Origin: DASRJG01 sp032124015
GTDB taxonomy: Bacteria; Acidobacteriota; Polarisedimenticolia; Polarisedimenticolales; DASRJG01
NCBI GenBank assembly: GCA_032124015.1
Contig: JAQBEH010000096.1
Location: 12,847-76,846, forward strand
Direction: 5' to 3'
DNA length: 64,000 nt
Both the position numbers and the translations under genes were made by a program. Below, in pieces: positions 17,223-27,590 of this stretch. The first letter of the stretch is position 1, and each line of letters begins with the position of its first letter. The notes beneath the pieces are model-generated. The model was given only the letters and a program-made list of their open reading frames with translations. It was not told the DNA's origin and did not search any database.

Positions 17223-19001
17223 CTAGAACGGAAAGAACCGAGGGATGAGGACGACGGCGATCACGAGCAGAATCACGTTGAGAAGGGATCCGACGCGCGC
17301 AAAATCCGAGAACTTGTAACCACCCGGCCCCAGCACCATCGCGTTGGTCTGATACCCGATCGGCGTGAGGAACGACGCCGACGCGCCGAATATCACGGCG
17401 ACGAGAAGAGGGCGCGGGTCGGCGCCCATTTGGACCGCGCTCGCAATGGCGAGCGGAGCGAGAAGCGCGGCCGACGCGTTGTTCGACATGATTTGTGTCA
17501 GAACGGTCGTCACCACATAGAAACCCGCGAGGATCGCCGTCGGCCCCCACGCGCCCAACGTACCGACGATGCCCTCCGCCAGGAGGCTCGCCGCACCGGT
17601 TTTCTCGAGCGCCGTACCGAGCGGGATCACGCCCGCGAGCAGGAAGATGACCTTCCAGTCGATCGCGGCGTACGCCTGTTCCATGGTCACCACGCGTCCC
17701 AGGACCAGCGCCGCGCAACCCGCGATCGCGAGGATGAGGATCGGCGCGACTCCGGTCGACGCGCCGACCACGATTCCAGCCACGATCGCCAGTGTCGCCA
17801 AGGCCCGCGGCCAGGCGATCTTCCAGCTGCGCACCTCTTCGAGGAGGATGAGCTCGTCGCTTTTTTCGAGTCGGTCGAGCGCCGGTCGGGGCCCTTGGAG
17901 CAACAGCACGTCACCGACGGCAAGTCGGAGCTTGCCGACCCTCAGAACCTCGAGGCGGTCGTGGTGCCGGATCGCCAACGCCTGGCAGTCGCGAGCCTGG
18001 CGAAACCGCAATTCCTCGAGTGTCCGGCCGACCAAGGGCGACGCCGGCGGGACGATGCATTCGACGAAGCCCAGGCCACCACCACTCCGGGCCGCATCGT
18101 GGAGACGCATGTCGCGACGGAACCCCAGCCCGTGCGATCGTCCCGCCAACAGCACGTCGTCCTTCGATCCGATGATGAGTAGCGTGTCTCCTTCCCGCAG
18201 CAACTCGCCTGCGCGCGGAAGATGACGTTCGCCGCCCTCACGGATGATCTCGAGCACCGTCACGTCGAAGCGCAGCCGCGAGGTGAGGTCTCCGAGTTCC
18301 CGCCCCACCACGTTCGATCCCGGTTCGACCACCAGCTCGGCTAGATACGTTCCCGTCGAAGATCCGGCGCCGGCTGAGGCGCGACCCGCCTCGCCCCGGC
18401 GGCGCAGGAGGAACGGTCCCACCAGCGTGAGATAGGCGATCGCCACGATCGTGAAGACGATGCCGAGGCGCGTGAACTCGAACATGCCGAAAGGCCGCAA
18501 TCCCGCCCTCATCGCGATGTCCGCAACGAGGATGTTGGTCGACGTTCCGATCAGCGTGCACAACCCGCCCGTTTGAGAGGCGAACGAGAGCGGCATCAGC
18601 AGGCGGTGCGGGTCCACGCCCCGGGACCGTTCGAGGCCGAGGACGATGGGGATGAACACGGCGACCGCGGCCGTGTTGTTCACGAAGGCGGACACCGCCG
18701 CCACGAGGACGATGATCGCGAGGTACAAGAGCCACGGCGTGCGACCCAGCGCGCCTCCGAGCACCGCCGTAATCCCCTCAACGAGCCCCGTGTGCCGGAA
18801 TGCGCCCGAGATCACGAACATCGCCGCCACCGTCGCCGTCGCGGGATTCGAGAATCCGGACAGCGCCTCCTCGGGCGTGACGATGCCCGAGAGTCCGAGC
18901 GCGACGAGCACGATGATGGCCACCACATCGACGCGCACCGCTTCCGTCGCGAAGAGGATCGCGACGGACACCACGAGCAACAGTACGGCGATGATCTCCA
19001 T
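17223..19001 (-). CDS. DASS/SLC13-family anion symporter with TrkA-C domains
   Basis: 592 residues with about 11-12 membrane helices in two blocks, separated by a soluble stretch (about 205-375). The first block contains AFVNNTAAVAVFIP and LMPLSFASQTGGLCTLIGTSTNI, the second SNNASAALLAPLAIA and FLTPIGYQTNAMV, the duplicated SNT-like motifs of divalent-anion sodium symporters. The soluble stretch holds two TrkA-C/RCK-C-like domains (VGRELGDLTSRLRF, LVGRTLEELRFRQ) that probably bind a regulatory ligand. The likely substrate is sulfate, a dicarboxylate or another anion; sequence alone does not decide. It is divergent from the MscS gene. Confidence 0.85.
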   Translation of the reverse strand: MEIIAVLLLVVSVAILFATEAVRVDVVAIIVLVALGLSGIVTPEEALSGFSNPATATVAAMFVISGAFRHTGLVEGITAVLGGALGRTPWLLYLAIIVLVAAVSAFVNNTAAVAVFIPIVLGLERSRGVDPHRLLMPLSFASQTGGLCTLIGTSTNILVADIAMRAGLRPFGMFEFTRLGIVFTIVAIAYLTLVGPFLLRRRGEAGRASAGAGSSTGTYLAELVVEPGSNVVGRELGDLTSRLRFDVTVLEIIREGGERHLPRAGELLREGDTLLIIGSKDDVLLAGRSHGLGFRRDMRLHDAARSGGGLGFVECIVPPASPLVGRTLEELRFRQARDCQALAIRHHDRLEVLRVGKLRLAVGDVLLLQGPRPALDRLEKSDELILLEEVRSWKIAWPRALATLAIVAGIVVGASTGVAPILILAIAGCAALVLGRVVTMEQAYAAIDWKVIFLLAGVIPLGTALEKTGAASLLAEGIVGTLGAWGPTAILAGFYVVTTVLTQIMSNNASAALLAPLAIASAVQMGADPRPLLVAVIFGASASFLTPIGYQTNAMVLGPGGYKFSDFARVGSLLNVILLVIAVVLIPRFFPF

Positions 19002-19115
19002 TGGGGCGAAGCCTTTCAGGCCCCATCATGCAACAATCCGGTCCCAGGTTGTCCAGGGATCTGTCAAGATCACGACGATGTCGCGGCCCCAACGGCCGTG
19101 CCTGGAGGATGTCCC

Positions 19116-19994
19116 ATGCCGCAGTCCACGCCCGGTCCGCTCAGCCCCGTCCTCGACCACGTTTTGTTCGAACTCGGCGGCACACCCATCACGGTCGAAC
19201 GGGCCGTCACCGCGGCCGTTGTCCTCGCGGCCGCGTGGGTGCTGTCGGTCGTCATTCGGCGGGGCCTCGTGCGGGGCCTGCGCACTCGCGGCGTGACGAA
19301 CGAGGGAACGCTCGCCGCCACGAACCGGCTCACGCACTACGCGGTCATCGTCGTCGGCCTCGGCCTCGCGATGAAGACCCTCGGCGTCGACATTTCGACG
19401 CTGTTCGCCGCCGGCGCGGTCTTCGCGCTCGGCCTCAGTTTCGCGATGCAAAACATCGCGCAGAATTTCGTCTCCGGGGTCATTTTGCTCCTCGAGCAAT
19501 CGATCAAGCCGGGCGACATCCTCGAAGTGGAAGGCCGCGTCGTCAAAGTACGCGAGATGGGCATTCGGGCCACGTACGCGCGGACGCTCGACGACGAGGT
19601 CATCATCGTGCCCAACTCCACGATCGTGCAATCGACCGTCAAGAGCTACACGCTTCGCGATTCTCACTATCGGCTGAGGATGCAGGTCGGCGTGGCCTAC
19701 GAATCCGACATGGTTCTCGTTCGCAAGACCTTGGAGACCACGGCCGCGACATTCCAGGCGCGCATCGCGAGCTTGGAGCCTCGCGTGATCCTCGTCGAAT
19801 TCGGGAATTCCTCCGTCGTGTGGGAAGTCTCGGTGTGGATCGACGACCCGTGGCGGATGAGAAGCCTGAAGAGCGGACTTCAGGAGGCGATCTGGGCGGC
19901 GTTTCGCGACAACCACATCACGATCGCGTACCCCCAGCTCGACGTCCATGTCGACGCCCGGCTCCTCGAGGCGATCGCCAAGCGCGCCGCCTGA
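19116..19994 (+). CDS. mscS: Small-conductance mechanosensitive channel (MscS family)
   Basis: 292 residues. The ATG at 19116 has a GGAGG ribosome site 7 nt upstream; the longer open frame from 18573 is not needed. Helices occur near 27-48, 70-90 and 95-115. The pore-lining third helix contains AAGAVFALGLSFAMQNIAQN, and the beta domain follows with QSIKPGDILEVEG and DEVIIVPNSTI. It opens under membrane tension to release solutes after hypo-osmotic shock. This minimal form lacks the large N-terminal extension seen in the second MscS protein at 38965. Confidence 0.92.
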   Translation: MPQSTPGPLSPVLDHVLFELGGTPITVERAVTAAVVLAAAWVLSVVIRRGLVRGLRTRGVTNEGTLAATNRLTHYAVIVVGLGLAMKTLGVDISTLFAAGAVFALGLSFAMQNIAQNFVSGVILLLEQSIKPGDILEVEGRVVKVREMGIRATYARTLDDEVIIVPNSTIVQSTVKSYTLRDSHYRLRMQVGVAYESDMVLVRKTLETTAATFQARIASLEPRVILVEFGNSSVVWEVSVWIDDPWRMRSLKSGLQEAIWAAFRDNHITIAYPQLDVHVDARLLEAIAKRAA

Positions 19995-19999
19995 TCGCG

Positions 20000-22309
20000 T
20001 CAGTCGGGACGCGGGGCAACCGAAGCGAGTTCCTTCGCGAACGTCTCCGGGTCGGTCGTCGGGAGCCGGCAGACACCGCGCTCGCATACGTAGGCGGTCG
20101 CCTTCCCCTTCGCCGCGACCTTGCCCTCGAGAAGGGGCATGCGTTTCACTTGGGCGTCAAGATCCGCTCCCTGAACCGCGACCGCCAGAATCCGGTTAGG
20201 GACGAACGCCTTGCGCAGGCGCGCGAGGAACGGTTCCGCCTCCGCGCGCGACGACGGAGTCACGATCAGAATCTCTTTGGGAACTCCAACGCGGAAGTCG
20301 AGGGCGATCAGCATCTCGGACAGGGACAACGGCTGCCTCTTCAGCGTTCCGCCGAATGCCCGTAAGAGCCGATCGGCCTTGACGCGATAGCCGTCGTCGG
20401 TCGTCATCTCGCCGAGCCGAAGGAGGTTCATCAACGCGACGGAGTTCCCCGAGGGCTCGGCGCCGTCGTAGTCCGGCTTTTCTCTCGCCAGAAGTGTCTC
20501 GTGGCGGCCGCTCGTGGCGAAGTAGCCGCCGCCCTCGGCGTCCGCGAATCCCTCGTCGAGTACCTTTTGCAGGCCGATGGCGTCACCGAGGCGCTGCACG
20601 TTTCCCGTCGCTTCGTAGAGATCGAGCAGGGCCTGGATCATGAAGGCGTAATCGTCGAGGTATCCGTCGAGACGTCCCCGGCCGTCCTTGTAGCTGCGTA
20701 GGAGGCGGCCGTCGACCCGGAGTTTCGCCAGCACAAAATCGGCCGCGCGCGAGGCCCGGTGAATATCGTCCGCATCGTCCAAGACCATCCCACCCCTGGC
20801 GAACGCGGAGATCATCAGGCCGTTCCACGACGTCAGGATCTTGTCGTCCCGCAAGGGATGCGGCCGCTTGTCCCGTACGGCAAGAAGCGTTGGAGTTGCA
20901 CCGGAGACGATACGCCGGAGCTGGTCAGGCGCGATCCCGAGCCGCCTTGCGATGTCTTCGGCGGAGCGTTCGAGGTGAAGAATGTTCCTCCGATCGAAGT
21001 TCCCTTCCGTGGTGACGCCGTACCAGGCGGCAACGGCGGGTGCCCGTTTCGGACCCAGTGCGGCCGCGAGCTCGGCCGGCGTCCACGTGAAGAACCAGCC
21101 CTCCTCGATTTCCCCTTCGGACGTCAAACTGTCGGCGTCCGTCGCCGAATAGAAGCCGCCCTCGGGTGCGGTCATCTCCCGCGCGACGTAGCCCAGGATG
21201 TCGCGGGCCACGTCAGCGAATTCCTGCCGGCCGGTCGCCTGATACCCCTCGAGATACACAATCGTAAGCAACGCGTTGTCGTAGAGCATCTTCTCGAAGT
21301 GCGGCACGAGCCAGACGGGGTCGGTCGCGTAGCGGTGAAATCCCCCGCCGATCTGGTCGTGAATCCCGCCTGCGGCCATCTTCTCGAGGGTGAGCGCGGC
21401 CATCCGGAGCGCTTCGGCTTCTCCGGTACGTTTGTACTGACGCAGGAGGAGGCGGATGGGCAGGCTGCTCGGGAACTTGGGAGCTCCCGCGGTGCCGCCG
21501 TTTGTCGCGTCGAAGCGCTGCTTCGAGGCGTTGAATGCCACGGACAGCGTTGCCGCGTTCGGGATGTCACCGGACGCCGATCCGGTCAGCCGCCCCCGGA
21601 TGCTCGTCGCGAGCCGCTCTCCTTCCGATGCGATCTTGTCGGGATCGGCAGCGTACTTGTCGGCGAGGACGCGGATGATCGTTGCGAACCCGGTGCGCGC
21701 GCCCCGATCGCCGTCACGCGCAGGGAAGTACGTTCCCCCGTAGAACGGCTTGCGGTCGGGCGTCAGCCACACCGTCATCGGCCATCCGCCACGCCCCGTG
21801 AGCGCCTGCACCGCGCTCATGTAGACCGCGTCGATGTCCGGCCGTTCTTCCCGATCGACTTTGATCACGATGTAGTGCTCGTTGAGGTAACGGGCGATCT
21901 CTTCATCTTCGAACGACTCGGCCTCCATGACGTGACACCAGTGGCACGTCGAGTAGCCGATGCTCAGCAGAACCGGACGGCCCAGACGCTTCGCGGTCTC
22001 GAACGCCTCGTCACCCCACGGGTACCAGTTGACCGGGTTGTGAGCGTGCTGGTTGAGGTACGGGCTCGACTCCAGGATGAGTCGATTCGTGTACGTCGGG
22101 CTTCCGTCCGGTTGGAGATGGTGGGTGCGAGGCTTGTACGCCGGTCCCTTCGCCGCCACGGCCTGCTTCAACTGCGCCTTGAGCTCCGGAGAAAACGACG
22201 GTGCCCCCGGGGGCCCTTCGACCGGGACCGGGGCCGTGTCCGATCCGGCCGCGCAGGCCGACGAAATCAAGAAGGCGACGAGACAGGATGCGGCCAGCGG
22301 GTGGTTCAC
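20000..22309 (-). CDS. YyaL-like thioredoxin-domain (DUF255) protein
   Basis: 769 residues from the GTG at 22309, whose GTGA overlaps the treY stop. A signal or lipoprotein-like leader (AASCLVAFLISSACAAG) suggests export. The N-terminal thioredoxin-like domain carries NPVNWYPWG and STCHWCHVM with the CxxC pair, then KVDREERPDID. The larger remainder is an alpha/alpha-barrel resembling N-acylglucosamine epimerases and glycosidases (GGGFHRYATDPVWLVPHFEKML, GEGGYFATSGR-like ending). Orthologs in bacteria and animals (SPATA20) lack an established reaction. Being last in the glucan/trehalose operon hints at a sugar-related role, but this is only contextual. Confidence 0.85.
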   Translation of the reverse strand: MNHPLAASCLVAFLISSACAAGSDTAPVPVEGPPGAPSFSPELKAQLKQAVAAKGPAYKPRTHHLQPDGSPTYTNRLILESSPYLNQHAHNPVNWYPWGDEAFETAKRLGRPVLLSIGYSTCHWCHVMEAESFEDEEIARYLNEHYIVIKVDREERPDIDAVYMSAVQALTGRGGWPMTVWLTPDRKPFYGGTYFPARDGDRGARTGFATIIRVLADKYAADPDKIASEGERLATSIRGRLTGSASGDIPNAATLSVAFNASKQRFDATNGGTAGAPKFPSSLPIRLLLRQYKRTGEAEALRMAALTLEKMAAGGIHDQIGGGFHRYATDPVWLVPHFEKMLYDNALLTIVYLEGYQATGRQEFADVARDILGYVAREMTAPEGGFYSATDADSLTSEGEIEEGWFFTWTPAELAAALGPKRAPAVAAWYGVTTEGNFDRRNILHLERSAEDIARRLGIAPDQLRRIVSGATPTLLAVRDKRPHPLRDDKILTSWNGLMISAFARGGMVLDDADDIHRASRAADFVLAKLRVDGRLLRSYKDGRGRLDGYLDDYAFMIQALLDLYEATGNVQRLGDAIGLQKVLDEGFADAEGGGYFATSGRHETLLAREKPDYDGAEPSGNSVALMNLLRLGEMTTDDGYRVKADRLLRAFGGTLKRQPLSLSEMLIALDFRVGVPKEILIVTPSSRAEAEPFLARLRKAFVPNRILAVAVQGADLDAQVKRMPLLEGKVAAKGKATAYVCERGVCRLPTTDPETFAKELASVAPRPD

Positions 22310-25167
22310 GACATGCTCGTTTCCGCCGCGAGAAGCGCGACCGGGAAGGTCTCGAAGACGTCGCGAAGCGGGAGAATCCGGCTTCGCCCCGATTTTTCCG
22401 CGCGCAGGCGCTCTCCGGTCAGTACGTTCGCATAGGTTTCCGGCGCTCCGGGAGGAAGGACAAGGGAGGCCTCGCCCCAGACCACGCCGCCCACGGGTGG
22501 ACGCCCGTTGACGCAAAACGGCGCGACGAGACGCGGGACGACGGCGAGGGCCCAGTCCGTTCCAAGCCTTCGCGCAAACGCGAGGACGTGGCGCGCATGG
22601 GATGAACTCGCGCGCATCGCGAGATACTCCCCCCGTGAGAAGAGCGGCTCATTGCGGCGGCGGAACGTGAGTCCCTCCGCGAGGAGAAAGAGCTTGATCC
22701 GCCCGTCCTCCCAGTGCCGGACGAGGTCCGACACGACCGAAGTGCGGTCGCGCCGAGCACGGGTCGCCAATTCTTCGAGCATCGACCTCCTCCGTTCAAA
22801 GTCCACCGGCCTCCGGTTGTCGGGATCCACGAGCCGGAGGTCCCAAAGCTCGGATCCCTGGTAAACGTCCGGCACGCCGGGGGCCGCGATCTTGAGGAGC
22901 GTCTGAGCGAGACCGTTCCACGCGCCGCAACGCGAAAGCCCCGTCTGAAAGCTCTCGAGGTCGCGCAGAAACGGGTTGGCCCCCGCAGTGCGGAGCGTGC
23001 GGTCGACGAAGCGCGCGAGGGCCTCCTCGTGCTCGGCGTTCGGCGTCAGCCAACTCGTTCCCTCCTTCGCCTCCCTCGCCGCCTTCAAGACGTAGTCGCG
23101 GATGCGTTTCCGGAAGACCGGGGTGGCGCCCCCGGAGCTCGGCCACGCGCCGAGCAGCGTTTGGTAGTACAGCGCCTCCTCCGCGGGCGTCGGGACCTCG
23201 ACGTTTTCCACTTTCGTCCGGTGGACCTTGTTGAGCCGCATCCACCTGGGGAGAAGGGAATCCCACGCCCTCGCGAGCTCCGAAAGGACGTAGAGGCGTG
23301 CGCGCACGTCTTCGCCCCTTTTCGTGTCGTGCGTTGCGGTCGCGTTGAGCGACAGCGGCATCTCTTTGAGGCGGCGGCGCATCGCCGCGTGGAACGCGGC
23401 CACGCCGTCTCGCGGCACCGACGCCCCGCCGCCGACCTCGTTCAGCGCCGCCAGCGGAGCGTAGGCGTAGAAGGTCGAATCCTCGACCCCCTTCGCGAAG
23501 ACCGGCGCCGAGAGGGACTGGAATCCCTGCACGAACCTCTCCGCCTCGCGACGCGCCGCGTGGTTCTTCCGCGAAACCCCCTCGAAGAGCAGGGCCTTCT
23601 GGACGAGTCGCAACGCGGGCCGGGACACCGCCGGATCGGCTTTCCGTCCGTCGCGGATCGCGCGCCCCACGATGCTGCGGTTCGATGCCGCGATCGGCGC
23701 TCCGCGCGCGTAGGTCCTGTACACGGGAAAGGCGGCGAGGATCGTGCGGACCGCCCCTTCGAGTTCCTCGAGGGGAGGCGGATCGTCGCCCTGCGCGGCG
23801 GCGAAGTCGCGAAGCCGCAGCGCGAGCGCTCGCGTTTCTCCCGCGAAGTGCATGGCCGCGACCTGGCGCTTCTTGCGGAACGTCATCTCTGCGAACCCGG
23901 CGGCGTCCCCCGTGACACGCTTCCATGTGCCGCGGAGCGCGCGGAAGCCGACGGGGTCCACGAGGGCCCCGGCCACGGCGGCCGCGAACTCGTATCCCGT
24001 CGTCCCGTCCACCGGCCAGGCCGGCGGGAGCCGTTCCCCTTCCGCCAAGATCTTCTCGACTACGATCGGCCGTCGCGCGCCGGCGCGACGGCGAAGGCGC
24101 ACGAGATACTCCTCCGGATCGACGAGTCCATCCACGTGATCGACGCGTAGCCCGTCGATGGCCCCCTCCCGGAGAAGGCGGGTGAGCATCGCATGACGGG
24201 CCGCAAACACCGCCGGCCGCTCGATCCGGAGCGCGACGAGATCGGCCACGTTGAAGAAGCGCCGGTAGTTGATCTCGGCCGCCGCGCGTTTCCAAAAAAC
24301 GAGGCGGTAGTGCTGCCGCGCGAGCAGGCGCTCGAACAGGCGCTCGCGGAGCGCTCCCCCTTTTTCCCCCGAAGCCTTGCGCGCGATACGTTGCAGCGCC
24401 GAGCGGATCTCGGGATGCGCGGCCCGCGCGGCGAGGAGGTTCTTCCGGATCGCGCGCTTTTCGGACGCGATCCGGTCCGCCGCCTTCGGGTCGCGCGCGA
24501 TCTTCCGCTCACGCTCCGAACGATCGCCCAGGCGCTCGATGCGCGCGATCAGCCGGGACAAATCGATCGCCGCCCGGCTGGTCCGCTCGCGCTTCGGGAG
24601 ATAGGACAGGGCCTCCGCGAGGACGATGCCGTAGGAGCCGACCGCGAGGGGTAGCCGCGCCTCGTAGTAGCGGAGGTGGATGCCGTCATCGTCTAAGGCG
24701 AGGCCGAGTTCGCCGCGCTCGAGCACGGAACGGAGATCGTCCCCCAGGATCGGAAGGAGGAGCCGCTTTCTCGCGCCCCGGCCCTCGCCTTCCCAGTCGA
24801 TGTCGAACCAGTCGGCGTAGGGCGAGAATCTTCCGTTCTCCAAGACATCGCGCCACCACGGGTTCTCTCCACTCGCGGCCATGTGGTTCGGGACCACATC
24901 GAGTAGGAGCTTTAACCCGGCCCGCTTCGAGGATTCGGAAAGCGCCGCAAAACCGCGTTCACCTCCCAGTTCCTCCCGGATGCGCGACGCGTCGGTGACG
25001 TCGTAGCCGTGGGGGCTCCCCGTCCGCGCGGCGAGGATCGGCGAGAGGTAGATCGTGCCCACGCCGAGTTGCTTCAGGTAACCCGTCCATCCCGCGGCCT
25101 CGGCGAATCCGAACCCTGGCCGGAGCTGAAACCGGTAGGTCGATGGGAGCGTCCTCACGCCCTTCAT
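22306..25167 (-). CDS. treY: Malto-oligosyltrehalose synthase
   Basis: 953 residues, start fixed by the ATGA overlap with the GH57 stop. It belongs to GH13: YRFQLRPGFGF at the N terminus is characteristic of TreY, and the barrel motifs include HMAASGENPWW, the nucleophile segment GLRVDHVDGLVDPEEY and VVEKILAEGERLP with the acid Glu. A DGTTGYEF motif and the long insertion after it are also typical. The enzyme turns the reducing end of malto-oligosaccharides into a trehalose unit, which TreZ then releases. The length is normal to slightly long. It is co-transcribed with treZ, two genes upstream. Confidence 0.95.
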   Translation of the reverse strand: MKGVRTLPSTYRFQLRPGFGFAEAAGWTGYLKQLGVGTIYLSPILAARTGSPHGYDVTDASRIREELGGERGFAALSESSKRAGLKLLLDVVPNHMAASGENPWWRDVLENGRFSPYADWFDIDWEGEGRGARKRLLLPILGDDLRSVLERGELGLALDDDGIHLRYYEARLPLAVGSYGIVLAEALSYLPKRERTSRAAIDLSRLIARIERLGDRSERERKIARDPKAADRIASEKRAIRKNLLAARAAHPEIRSALQRIARKASGEKGGALRERLFERLLARQHYRLVFWKRAAAEINYRRFFNVADLVALRIERPAVFAARHAMLTRLLREGAIDGLRVDHVDGLVDPEEYLVRLRRRAGARRPIVVEKILAEGERLPPAWPVDGTTGYEFAAAVAGALVDPVGFRALRGTWKRVTGDAAGFAEMTFRKKRQVAAMHFAGETRALALRLRDFAAAQGDDPPPLEELEGAVRTILAAFPVYRTYARGAPIAASNRSIVGRAIRDGRKADPAVSRPALRLVQKALLFEGVSRKNHAARREAERFVQGFQSLSAPVFAKGVEDSTFYAYAPLAALNEVGGGASVPRDGVAAFHAAMRRRLKEMPLSLNATATHDTKRGEDVRARLYVLSELARAWDSLLPRWMRLNKVHRTKVENVEVPTPAEEALYYQTLLGAWPSSGGATPVFRKRIRDYVLKAAREAKEGTSWLTPNAEHEEALARFVDRTLRTAGANPFLRDLESFQTGLSRCGAWNGLAQTLLKIAAPGVPDVYQGSELWDLRLVDPDNRRPVDFERRRSMLEELATRARRDRTSVVSDLVRHWEDGRIKLFLLAEGLTFRRRNEPLFSRGEYLAMRASSSHARHVLAFARRLGTDWALAVVPRLVAPFCVNGRPPVGGVVWGEASLVLPPGAPETYANVLTGERLRAEKSGRSRILPLRDVFETFPVALLAAETSMS

Positions 25168-27590
25168 CGTTCGTCCACCTTCATCCCGAGCGCGCTTCCG
25201 ACCTCTCGAAAGGCGTGGAGCCATTCCTCGCGTTCCTCGCCGGCGAGTCCGTTCGGCGCCGCGAGCGTCTTCCGGAGGCGCCACCACACGTCCTGCGCCC
25301 CCGAGAAATCGGAAGGGTCCGGAACGAGCGCGGCCGTCTCGACGAGCGCCGCGAGGTTACGGAGACTGGCGGCTTCTCCCGGCGCGGTTACGAGCGCGCG
25401 GAGGCCGCGTTCGATCGCCTCCGACAGGGCGAGCCCAACCGCGGCGTCCTCGAGGTTGATCCCCTCGGACGCTGCCTTTTCCAAAAGCTCCCTGATGGAC
25501 GAGGGGTCGGGGGCCTCGGCCGTCGCCGCCCGCCGGAGATCCGCGTTCAGCACCAGCTCCGCGGCCGTCCTCAAAACCGAAGGAACCGGTGTTCCGATCC
25601 CGGCGAGGAACCGCATCAGCGGCTCGTTGGTCTCGTAGATACGGCGCATGCGTCCTTCGGCCTCCGTGAGCGTCTGCCGAAGGACGATCTTCATCGTGCG
25701 CCGCTGCTCGTCGCGGAACAGCGAGCGGATCGAATAGGTCGTCCCGCCGAACTCGCGGTCGAGCAGGCGGATGCACTGGGCGAGTTCCCCCTGCTCGAGG
25801 GCCGCGCGCGCGTCGGTGGCCAGTGCGTCGTACCGCTGCGAGCCGCCGTAGGCGCGGACGCCCGCCTGAACGTTGTGGTCGCCGAGGTGGAGCACTCCGT
25901 AGCTGAGCGTCTCCGCCTCGCCGGTGATGCGCGAAATGAATCGCGCGCGGCCGACGAGGAGCTTCTGCCGTCCCGAGCGCGTGCGCTTTTGATCTTCGCG
26001 CACGACGTCGTAGCAGTAAATCGTCGATCGCGTCCCGTAGGTTTCGAAGAGCGAATGGACGGCGAAGTGCGCCGCGACCTTCGCTAGGTCAACGATCGCG
26101 GGCTTCACCATCTTCGCCCAGACGACGGCGCCGTCGGCATGCTCGGGGATGTTGCTCTTGGCCTCGCGGAGCCGCTCGACGAACTCGGCCTCCGCGTTCC
26201 AGCCGAGGGAGTCGACCGCGAGCTGGATGGCCCGGCCCGCGTACTGGATCACCTGAACCGTCTCGATCCCCGACAACTCGTCGAAGAACCAGCCGCAACT
26301 CGTATGCATGAGCATCGCGTAACGCTGGATCTCGAGGAGGCGGAGGGCCTCGACCCGCTCCGGGGGCGACAGCGCGCGCTTCGCGTGGCGCTCGAACCAA
26401 GCGTCGAGGGAGGGCGAGGAGCGGTCGAGGAGCACGTCGATGTAGGCGTCGCGCGCGTCCCAAGGATCCCGGAGCAGAATCCCCGCCCGCTCCTCCCACA
26501 CCGGTGCGAGCGAATCGCGCAACCAGTCGAGCGCGTTCCGGAGCGGCGTGCGCCATTTCTGGTTCCAGCCGGGGTGCCCCCCCGAGTTGCATCCGCAGTC
26601 CTTCCACCAACGGTCCACGCCGTGGACGCAGCTCCAGGAGCTGCGGTCGTGGATCTCGGCTTCGTGGGTCGGAGGATGCAGATCCAGAAACTCGCCGTAG
26701 ACCGTGAGACGGACGGCGGGGTCGGAGTCCAAGACACGGACGGCGTAGGCGAGCGCCTTTTCCCCTTGCCGGTGGTGATGACCGTAGGTCTCACCGTCGG
26801 TCGCGACATGGACGAGCTGCGGATGGTCGCGCCCGTCCGCGAACGCTTCCTTGAGACGCGCCGCGAAGCGCTCCCCGTTTTCGAGGATCCCTTCGAAGGC
26901 GATCCCCTGTGAGATCGGGCCGTCGTAGAAGAACAGGGCGAGCTTCCGGCCGGACGGGAGCTTGGCCTCGTAGGCCATCGAGGGATCGACGCGTCCCCCC
27001 GAAACGTCCTTCCACGCCCGCCCCCCGATGCGCCGGACGCGCCGGGCCTGGCTCGGCGCGAGAATCGTGAAACGGATCCCCTCCTCCGCGAGCAACTCGA
27101 GGCACTCGGTGTCCGCCGCGGTCTCGGCGAGCCACATTCCCTCCGGCTTCCTCCCGAAGCGGCTCTCGAAATCGCGCAGGCCCCAGCGGACCTGAGTTTT
27201 CCGGTCCCGCGCGTTCGCCAGGGGAAGGATCATGTGGTTGTAGACCTGCGCGATCGCCGGTCCGTGTCCGCCGAAGCGCTCGGCGCCTCGCCGATCGCCT
27301 TCGAGCACGGAGTCGTACGCCTCGGGATCGTGCTCGGCCATCCAGGACAGGAGGGTCGGACCGAAGTTGAAACTGATCCGCTCGTAGTTGTTCGCCAGGT
27401 CCACGATGCGGTCCGCCTCGTCGAGGACCCGCGCGGCCGCGTTCGGCGCATAGCACTCCGCCGCGATCCGCTCGTTCCAGTCGTGGTAGGGGTGCGCGGA
27501 GTCCTGCATCTCGATCGCCTCGAGCCAGGGGTTCTCGCGCGGGGGCTGGTAGAAATGGCCGTGGATACACAAATAGTGTGGGGCGCTCAC
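25164..27590 (-). CDS. GH57 glycoside hydrolase with DUF3536
   Basis: 808 residues from the GTG at 27590, which overlaps the treZ stop by GTGA. The N-terminal GH57 domain begins YLCIHGHFYQPPRENPWLE, with HDWNERIAAECYAPN and MWLAETAADTECLELL, where the Glu of AET is the likely nucleophile. The C-terminal part (after about 330) corresponds to DUF3536, including GGHPGWNQKWR and CGWFFDELSG. Related proteins are annotated as alpha-amylase or alpha-mannosidase-like, without firm biochemistry. Set between treZ and treY, with no TreX debranching enzyme in the window, it could supply or trim linear glucans; that is inference. Confidence 0.85.
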   Translation of the reverse strand: MSAPHYLCIHGHFYQPPRENPWLEAIEMQDSAHPYHDWNERIAAECYAPNAAARVLDEADRIVDLANNYERISFNFGPTLLSWMAEHDPEAYDSVLEGDRRGAERFGGHGPAIAQVYNHMILPLANARDRKTQVRWGLRDFESRFGRKPEGMWLAETAADTECLELLAEEGIRFTILAPSQARRVRRIGGRAWKDVSGGRVDPSMAYEAKLPSGRKLALFFYDGPISQGIAFEGILENGERFAARLKEAFADGRDHPQLVHVATDGETYGHHHRQGEKALAYAVRVLDSDPAVRLTVYGEFLDLHPPTHEAEIHDRSSWSCVHGVDRWWKDCGCNSGGHPGWNQKWRTPLRNALDWLRDSLAPVWEERAGILLRDPWDARDAYIDVLLDRSSPSLDAWFERHAKRALSPPERVEALRLLEIQRYAMLMHTSCGWFFDELSGIETVQVIQYAGRAIQLAVDSLGWNAEAEFVERLREAKSNIPEHADGAVVWAKMVKPAIVDLAKVAAHFAVHSLFETYGTRSTIYCYDVVREDQKRTRSGRQKLLVGRARFISRITGEAETLSYGVLHLGDHNVQAGVRAYGGSQRYDALATDARAALEQGELAQCIRLLDREFGGTTYSIRSLFRDEQRRTMKIVLRQTLTEAEGRMRRIYETNEPLMRFLAGIGTPVPSVLRTAAELVLNADLRRAATAEAPDPSSIRELLEKAASEGINLEDAAVGLALSEAIERGLRALVTAPGEAASLRNLAALVETAALVPDPSDFSGAQDVWWRLRKTLAAPNGLAGEEREEWLHAFREVGSALGMKVDER